DNA of 64,000 nt from Phycisphaeraceae bacterium. Lineage in GTDB: Bacteria > Planctomycetota > Phycisphaerae > Phycisphaerales > SM1A02. The stretch is taken from assembly GCA_019636755.1 (NCBI GenBank), contig JAHBWZ010000008.1, forward strand, positions 1-64,000, read 5' to 3'. Position numbers and translations under genes: made by a program. Below, piece by piece: positions 58,983 to 64,000 of the stretch; the first letter of the stretch is position 1, and every line of letters begins with the position of its first letter. The notes under the pieces are model-generated. The model was not told the DNA's origin, made no database searches, and saw nothing but the letters and a program-made list of their open reading frames with translations.

Positions 58983-60508
58983 GGTCCGACGCGTCTCAGG
59001 CGGGCGTGCGCGGGGCGGCGTGCCTGGCGCGGGAAGTCGCGGGCACCTGGCGCGGTGCGCCGCCGACCGGCGCATGGCGCACGCTGCGCACGGACTCGCG
59101 TGAGGTCACGCCCGGGGATCTCTTCGTGGCGCTCCGCGGCGAACGGCATGACGGACACGCGTTCGTCGCCGAAGCCCGCGCCCGCGGGGCGTGGGCCGCG
59201 GTCGTGGCGCGCGATGCGCGCGCCGGCGACCCGGACGGCATCGCGCTCCTGGCGGTCGAGGACCCGCGCCGCGCGCTCGCGGCGATCGCGACGCGACATC
59301 TGGTGGACATCGGCGCGCCGACCGTCATCGCGATCACCGGGTCGTGCGGCAAGACGACCACGAAGCGCATCCTCGCCCGGCTTCTGGAGGAAGCGGGCCC
59401 GGTGCACGCCGCGCCCGCGTCCTACAACAACGACATCGGCGTGCCGCTGACGCTGCTGGGCGCGTCGCGGGGCGACCGCGCAGTCGTGGTCGAACTCGGC
59501 ACGAATGCGCTGGGCGAGATCCGGGCGCTGGCGGAGGTCGCGCGGCCGCGCATCGGCATCGTCACGATGGTCGGCCGGGCGCACCTGGGCGGCTTCGGAT
59601 CCCCCGCGGCCATCCTGGAGGAGAAACTCTCGCTGTGCGCGGCGCTTCCGGCGGACGGGACGGCGATCCTGCCCGATGATCCTCGCATCGCGGACGCGCG
59701 GCGCGCCGGCCTCGCCGGTCCACCCGCGCTGCGCTGCATCCGGTTCGGCGAGTCGGCGGACGCGGCGGTCCGTGTCATCGAAGTCACGCCGGACGGCGCG
59801 GGGCAGCGGGTCCGGCTCGACGACGGGTTCGTCTTCCGGCTGGCGCTCGCCGGTCGTCACAACGCGCGGAATGCCGCGGCCGCCGTGGCCGGCGCGAGGA
59901 TGCTCGGCGTCGCGGATGCGGCGATCGCCCGTGCGATCGCGGACCTGCGGCCGGAGGCGATGCGACTGGAACCGACGCCGGTTCCGGGCGGGGGAACGAT
60001 TCTCAACGACGCGTACAACGCGAACCCCGAGTCGATGCGCGCGGGCCTCCATGCATTCGTGACCCACGCGCCGCCGGGCCGCCGGGCGGCGATCCTGGGG
60101 ACGATGGCGGAACTCGGCGCCGCGGCCGCCGACCTGCACGCGGAACTCGCGGCGGACGCGGGCGGCCTGGCCCGCGACGGCGCGCTCGATGCCGTCTGGT
60201 TCATCGGTGATCTCGCCGCCATGCAGGCCGCGGTGGCCGATGCGGCCGCCGGCGCCGCGGTCGCGCGCGCCTTTCCCACGGTGGAGGCGGTGGCGGAGGA
60301 CCTCCGTGCCCGGGGCATGCCCGCGATGCACGTGCTCCTCAAGGCGTCCAGGACCCAGCGCCTGGAGCGCCTGGTGCCGGTGCTGATCGCGAGCGCGGCG
60401 GCGACGGGCACCGGCGCGGCACCTCGCGACGCGGGTGCGACCCGATCGGGCGACGTCGGCGCAGATGCGACGGGAGGGCGCGCGTGCTCTACAACCTCCT
60501 GCAGCTGA
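58979..60508 (+). CDS. murF: UDP-MurNAc-tripeptide:D-Ala-D-Ala ligase
   Basis: 509 residues. P-loop VIAITGSCGKTTTKRILARL, then ASYNNDIGVPLTLLG, VELGTNALGEIRALAEVA and ILNDAYNANPESM (the MurF-specific block), all in order. It attaches D-Ala-D-Ala to complete the pentapeptide. The C-terminal 40 residues are Ala/Gly/Thr-rich and overlap the mraY start by 25 bp. Confidence 0.95.
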   Translation: MRSDASQAGVRGAACLAREVAGTWRGAPPTGAWRTLRTDSREVTPGDLFVALRGERHDGHAFVAEARARGAWAAVVARDARAGDPDGIALLAVEDPRRALAAIATRHLVDIGAPTVIAITGSCGKTTTKRILARLLEEAGPVHAAPASYNNDIGVPLTLLGASRGDRAVVVELGTNALGEIRALAEVARPRIGIVTMVGRAHLGGFGSPAAILEEKLSLCAALPADGTAILPDDPRIADARRAGLAGPPALRCIRFGESADAAVRVIEVTPDGAGQRVRLDDGFVFRLALAGRHNARNAAAAVAGARMLGVADAAIARAIADLRPEAMRLEPTPVPGGGTILNDAYNANPESMRAGLHAFVTHAPPGRRAAILGTMAELGAAAADLHAELAADAGGLARDGALDAVWFIGDLAAMQAAVADAAAGAAVARAFPTVEAVAEDLRARGMPAMHVLLKASRTQRLERLVPVLIASAAATGTGAAPRDAGATRSGDVGADATGGRACSTTSCS

Positions 60509-61647
60509 CGGACGACTGGCTGGACAGCCTCGGGCTCTTCCGGCTGGTGCAGGTGCTGTACCAGCTGGAGTTCCGCGCCTTCTTCGCGGTGATGCTGTCG
60601 TTCACCATCATGCTCGTCTTCGGCCGGCGGACCATTCTCTGGCTCGTCCGTCTCAAGGTGGCGGACAATCCGGAGTTCCATCACGCCGATCTCAACCGGC
60701 TGATGGCGTCGCGGCGCAACGTCCCGACGATGGGCGGCATCCTGATCGGCGCCTCGATCCTGGTCACCACGCTCCTGCTGGCCGACCTGCGCGAGCGCTA
60801 CGTCCACCTGGCCATCGGCACGCTCCTCTGGCTGGGCGCCGTGGGCTTCGCCGACGACTGGCTGAAACTCACCACCGCGCGGCGCAATCCCGGATCACGC
60901 GATGGCCTGCGCTCGTGGGAGAAGCTGCTCTTTCAGCTCGGACTCGGCCTGATCGTCGGGCTCTTTCTCTGGCGGCACGGCAGCGGGCTCGACGTCGGAC
61001 ACGTGCTGACGCTGCCGCTGCAGCGGACCTACCTGCCGGGATCGTTCGAACTCCAGCCGGGCGTGATCGCGCTGGGACTCCTGCCGTTCCTCTGCATCGT
61101 CACGCTGATGGTCAGCGGGACGAGCAACGCGGTGAATCTCACCGACGGCATGGACGGCCTGGCGAGCGGCCTGGTGCTCGTCGGCGCATTCACGATGATG
61201 GTGCTCTGCTACATCGCCGGACACGAAGGCGCGGCGCGGACCCTGATGTTCCCGCACCTGCCCGGGTCGGGCGAACTGATGGTCATCTCCGGCGGCATGG
61301 CCGGCGCCTGCCTCGGATTCCTCTGGTTCAACTGTTCGCCCGCGCATGTCTTCATGGGCGACACCGGCTCCCTGCCGCTGGGCGGACTGCTCGCGTACAT
61401 CGCCGCCGCGATCCGGCAGGAGATCCTGCTCATCATCATCGGCGGGGTCTTCTTCATGGAGGCCGCGAGCGTTGCGATGCAGGTGGGATGGTTCCGCTGG
61501 ACGGGGGGCCGGCGCCTCTTCCGCTGCGCGCCGATCCACCACCACTTCCACCTGGGCGGCTGGTCCGAGCAGCAGGTGGTCACGCGCTTCTGGGTGATCG
61601 GGATCGCGTGCGCGGCGGCGGCGCTGGTCTCCCTGAAGCTGCGGTGA
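60484..61647 (+). CDS. mraY: Phospho-MurNAc-pentapeptide transferase MraY
   Basis: 387 residues with about ten membrane helices. Catalytic motifs: VGFADDWLKLTTAR (Asp124, Asp125), GTSNAVNLTDGMDGLASG, FMGDTGSLPLGG and PIHHHFHLGGWSEQQ (HHH). MraY makes lipid I from UDP-MurNAc-pentapeptide and undecaprenyl phosphate. GTG 60484 lies inside the murF end, indicating coupled translation. It is the last gene of the cell-wall cluster; murD, ftsW and murG do not follow, because the third inverted-repeat element and a gene on the other strand come next. Confidence 0.97.
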   Translation: MLYNLLQLTDDWLDSLGLFRLVQVLYQLEFRAFFAVMLSFTIMLVFGRRTILWLVRLKVADNPEFHHADLNRLMASRRNVPTMGGILIGASILVTTLLLADLRERYVHLAIGTLLWLGAVGFADDWLKLTTARRNPGSRDGLRSWEKLLFQLGLGLIVGLFLWRHGSGLDVGHVLTLPLQRTYLPGSFELQPGVIALGLLPFLCIVTLMVSGTSNAVNLTDGMDGLASGLVLVGAFTMMVLCYIAGHEGAARTLMFPHLPGSGELMVISGGMAGACLGFLWFNCSPAHVFMGDTGSLPLGGLLAYIAAAIRQEILLIIIGGVFFMEAASVAMQVGWFRWTGGRRLFRCAPIHHHFHLGGWSEQQVVTRFWVIGIACAAAALVSLKLR

Positions 61648-61742
61648 TGGAGAGGTCCGCGAGCGCGCGAGCGCCAGTCCTCGATCAGGACGATGCACCC
61701 GGGCACTGCGCTGTGCACGCCATGGGCTTCAGGACGCGCGAA

Positions 61743-61968
61743 CGCAGGGGGGATGAAGCGCCCCCCTGCACCCCCCCCGGCGGATGGTCGACGGGGGGAG
61801 CGCCCTGGCTCGCGACAGAGCGATCACGGACGCGCCGCGCCGGGCGCGCCGTCGGCACCGGACATCCTGCGCGCCACCCGGGACCCTCTGCGCGCAGAGA
61901 GCACCACTCGCGCGCCGGCCTATCCCCGCCACCGTGATGCGCGCAAGGGGGTTGCAGGGGGGGCCTCA
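61743..61968. mobile_element. Inverted-repeat element, copy 3 (diverged, abuts the peroxidase stop)
   Basis: The same architecture as the 3917 and 4332 copies: left hairpin CGCAGGGGGGATGAAGCGCC onward, a core sharing GCGATCACGGACGCGCC and CACTCGCGCGCCGG words, and a right end GGGGGTTGCAGGGGGGGCCT. The right arm is cut inside its loop at the peroxidase stop codon, so the TGA of that gene lies in the element. The 30 bp before it (GTGCACGCCATGGGCTTC) match the joint between copies 1 and 2. It too lies between convergent genes (mraY and the peroxidase). Confidence 0.55.
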
Positions 61969-63777
61969 GCCGCCGGGCGTCCATCGCGCCAGCAGGTAGA
62001 GCATGTCCTGCATGTCGATGCGGCCGTCGCCGTTGAAGTCGGCGCGCGGGTCGTTCTGCCAGACCGCGACGTCGCCCCAGTTGTCGAAGAGCATGAAGAG
62101 GTCATCCGTGCCGACGGTGCCGTCCAGCGTCAGGTCGGCGAGGAGCGGCTGGTATCCGTCCGGCGCGAAGAAGACCTGCTCCGGCAGGTGCGTGAGTTCC
62201 GTGTTCCGCACGATGATGTCCGCGAGCGTGGTGCCGCGGATCATCTCGCGGTCCGCTTCCGTGAACGCGGGATCGTTCTCGAACCAGAACCGGTCACCGT
62301 CGCGCAGCCGCAGGAACTGGTCGCGGATGATGGCATGGAACGTGGGCCCGACCGCGGCGCCGGGCAGGAGGTCCTCGGCGAGACCGCCCACCCACAGGTC
62401 GATGTCCGACGGCGTGGCGTACGCCGCCGCGAGTTCCGCCTGGATGCCCGGGTCCTTCGAGATGGAACCGAACGACCTGTGCGGCCGGAGCCCGTACGCG
62501 GCGCGGACGGTGTTGAGATCCGCAAGACCGTGCTCGCGCCCGCGCATGGTGTTCATGGCGAAGAGGTCGATGGCGAACTGCGTTCCCGGCATGCCGAAGA
62601 GGAAGTTCCGCAGGCTTGCCACCAGCCTGAGGTCGACCTCCTGAGAGACCATGTGTGCGGCGCCCTTCAGCCACGCGCCGGGCGGGGCCTCCATGTAGAC
62701 ATGGGGCGCGAAGAACGTGTCACGGCTGTTGCGGTGCCCCGCGGGATGCACCGATCCGTCGTCCGTCAGCCGGAGCATGATCTCGTTGACCTGGCTGTGG
62801 CCGAACCGGAATGCCGCGGCGGAGAACTCGTTCGCGATCCTGGGATCGATCTCCGGGTCATAGCCGGCGTACGGCGGGATTGCGTCCTCGCCCAGCAGGG
62901 CCGGCAGGTACTCCTGGAAGGTGACGACCTGCATGAACGCGCCGACGATCCGCCGGGCGCGCTGGTAGATCTGCTCGTCCGTCCAGCCGGGATGGGCCGC
63001 GGCGATCTCCGCGCAGAGCCGGTTGTGCTCCCGGAGGAACACGGTGTGCAGCGCGATGAGCTGGCAGTTCTCATTCGTCCGGAGGTCACCGGAGACGAAG
63101 AGCTGATCGCCCGGCAGCGCCGAGCTGTTCCCGTTCGCCAGGTTCATCGTGTTGTACGGCATCTGGTCATCGGGACCGGTCAGCAGGCGGCCCGTGCCGT
63201 CGAACGCGCGGAGGGCCGTCGCGCGGAACGGATCGCTGCCGTAGACCAGTGAGGCGTCGATCCACGACGTGATCATGTTGAACTGTTCACGTGGATTGCC
63301 GGGCCCGGTGCCGCTGGCCGGATCGAACACGGATCGCTTGAGCAGGATCGTCCGGTCGCCCTCCCCGGCGGGATCGAACCAGGGATCGCCGGCCGGGACC
63401 GGGATGTGGACGACGGCCGGTCCGGGATCGGTGGTGTGGTCGATGTCGTGGTCGATGAACTGGCCCCAGAGCGTGTGCAGATCGCTCAGGTTCCGGGCGC
63501 TCAGCCGGTTGTCCGGCTGGGCGCCGCAGGTGTTGGAGATGAACCGCGTTCCCGCGCGCTTCGAACCGCCCGGGGCCGAGACCCCGTCGGCGTATGCGTA
63601 GCCGGCGGCGCGGCGAAGTCGCGTCTGGCGCTGGCCCCAGGTCGGATGGTCCAGGTTGTTGCCGCTGCCGTCCATGCTGCGCTCCTCCGCGAGCGCGAAT
63701 GCGGCGGCGGTGAACGTCACGGCGATTGCGGCGGCCACGCGGGTGGCCGTCCGCATCGGGGCGGTCGGGTGCTTCAT
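61966..63777 (-). CDS. Secreted animal-type heme peroxidase with dockerin-like tail
   Basis: 603 residues. A signal peptide (VAAAIAVTFTAAAFALAEER) precedes an An_peroxidase domain. The distal site is in LWGQFIDHDIDHTTD (His110, with Asp109 in the place of the ester-linked Asp of myeloperoxidase and the calcium-site Asp111). Catalytic Arg233 and ester-type Glu236 are in DLRTNENCQ, proximal His327 is in RFGHSQVNE, and SLVYGSD is the calcium loop. The C-terminus holds two dockerin-like repeats, LADLTLDGTVGTDDLFMLFD and ADFNGDGRIDMQDMLYLLAR. It probably oxidises halides or phenols outside the cell. GGAG lies 9 nt before ATG 63777. The stop is at the edge of the inverted-repeat element. Confidence 0.92.
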   Translation of the reverse strand: MKHPTAPMRTATRVAAAIAVTFTAAAFALAEERSMDGSGNNLDHPTWGQRQTRLRRAAGYAYADGVSAPGGSKRAGTRFISNTCGAQPDNRLSARNLSDLHTLWGQFIDHDIDHTTDPGPAVVHIPVPAGDPWFDPAGEGDRTILLKRSVFDPASGTGPGNPREQFNMITSWIDASLVYGSDPFRATALRAFDGTGRLLTGPDDQMPYNTMNLANGNSSALPGDQLFVSGDLRTNENCQLIALHTVFLREHNRLCAEIAAAHPGWTDEQIYQRARRIVGAFMQVVTFQEYLPALLGEDAIPPYAGYDPEIDPRIANEFSAAAFRFGHSQVNEIMLRLTDDGSVHPAGHRNSRDTFFAPHVYMEAPPGAWLKGAAHMVSQEVDLRLVASLRNFLFGMPGTQFAIDLFAMNTMRGREHGLADLNTVRAAYGLRPHRSFGSISKDPGIQAELAAAYATPSDIDLWVGGLAEDLLPGAAVGPTFHAIIRDQFLRLRDGDRFWFENDPAFTEADREMIRGTTLADIIVRNTELTHLPEQVFFAPDGYQPLLADLTLDGTVGTDDLFMLFDNWGDVAVWQNDPRADFNGDGRIDMQDMLYLLARWTPGG

Positions 63778-63964
63778 GGCGATGGCTCCGGCTCGCGCGT
63801 CGACCGGTCATCCTTACACGCCGGTGACGCGTGACTCCATCATGCCGCGATCGCGGAGAGATGCAAGAGGGCACCGGGCATCGCTCGCCGGGATTCTCAC
63901 GTCCGAGCGACCAGCCGACGCCGGCCCGGGGCAGCGGCCGTCCCGGCGGATTCCCGGACCTCGT

Positions 63965-64000
63965 TCAGAGCGCCTGGTGGCGGACGACCTGGCCGCCGAT
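63965..64000 (-). CDS. Possible C-terminal end of a gene entering from beyond the window
   Basis: Minus-strand codons ending IGGQVVRHQAL and a stop at 63965-63967 run off the window edge. Too short to identify. The roughly 187 bp to the peroxidase start would be its downstream region and the peroxidase promoter. Confidence 0.25.
   Translation of the reverse strand: MGGQVVRHQAL

Overview
The window is about 70% GC and densely coded on both strands. It looks like a planctomycete, most likely of the Phycisphaerae group. This is inference from secreted proteins ending in dockerin-like repeats (DLNGDGTVDFADALLLL type) and PEP-CTERM-like tails, a flagellum, a CMP-Kdo gene (Gram-negative LPS), and a complete meso-DAP peptidoglycan set that includes PBP2, RodA, MurE, MurF and MraY. 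There is no rRNA, tRNA, CRISPR array or recognisable transposase.

Layout. 1-3910 (+): end of a flagellar operon (fliK, flgD, a TIGR02530-like gene, flgE, flbD). 3911-4809: two tandem copies of a hairpin-rich element with terminal inverted repeats; a third copy lies at 61743-61968. 4810-10738 (-): DegT-type aminotransferase, a secreted helical-repeat protein, dnaA and a GNAT protein. 10807-19600: an exported protein, rpmA-obg, a large membrane protein with a GATase-like domain, an ABC ATPase, nadK and serS. 19497-31596: GT2 glycosyltransferase, tilS, a membrane protein of DUF6115 type, rnd, an S9 peptidase, comM, and an M1 peptidase with C-terminal HEAT repeats. 31387-36612 (-): ribD, a SpoIIE-type phosphatase and fusA, which has a strong promoter about 670 bp upstream. 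37375-41223: RNase HII-like protein, NUDIX hydrolase, kdsB and a TPR protein. 41746-43803 (+): def-fmt plus a small HExxH protein. 43867-47420: a dockerin-bearing secreted protein and pyrG. 47473-50482 (-): an ABC-2 exporter pair, a redoxin and a PEP-CTERM-like protein. 50846-52725 (-): a truncated MnmE-like GTPase and coaX. 52750-61647 (+): a tightly coupled cell-wall operon (small membrane protein, aat, PBP2, rodA, murE, murF, mraY). 61966-63777 (-): a secreted animal-type heme peroxidase with dockerin repeats.

Two architectural themes stand out. First, many operons are coupled by 4-bp ATGA overlaps: fliK-flgD, ABC-nadK, fmt-HExxH, the ABC-2 pair, GTPase-coaX, aat-upstream, PBP2-rodA and murE-murF. 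Second, many first genes of transcription units have no Shine-Dalgarno but carry a TANNNT box 5-9 nt before the start codon, which suggests widespread leaderless transcripts (tilS, serS, def, pyrG, coaX, PBP2, comM, RNase HII-like, NUDIX and others).

No obvious defence, secondary-metabolite or phage system is present. The most unusual items are the inverted-repeat element family, the leaderless start pattern, the long structured fusA leader, the truncated MnmE paralogue, the S9 peptidase with an inserted beta-rich domain, and the peroxidase-dockerin fusion.
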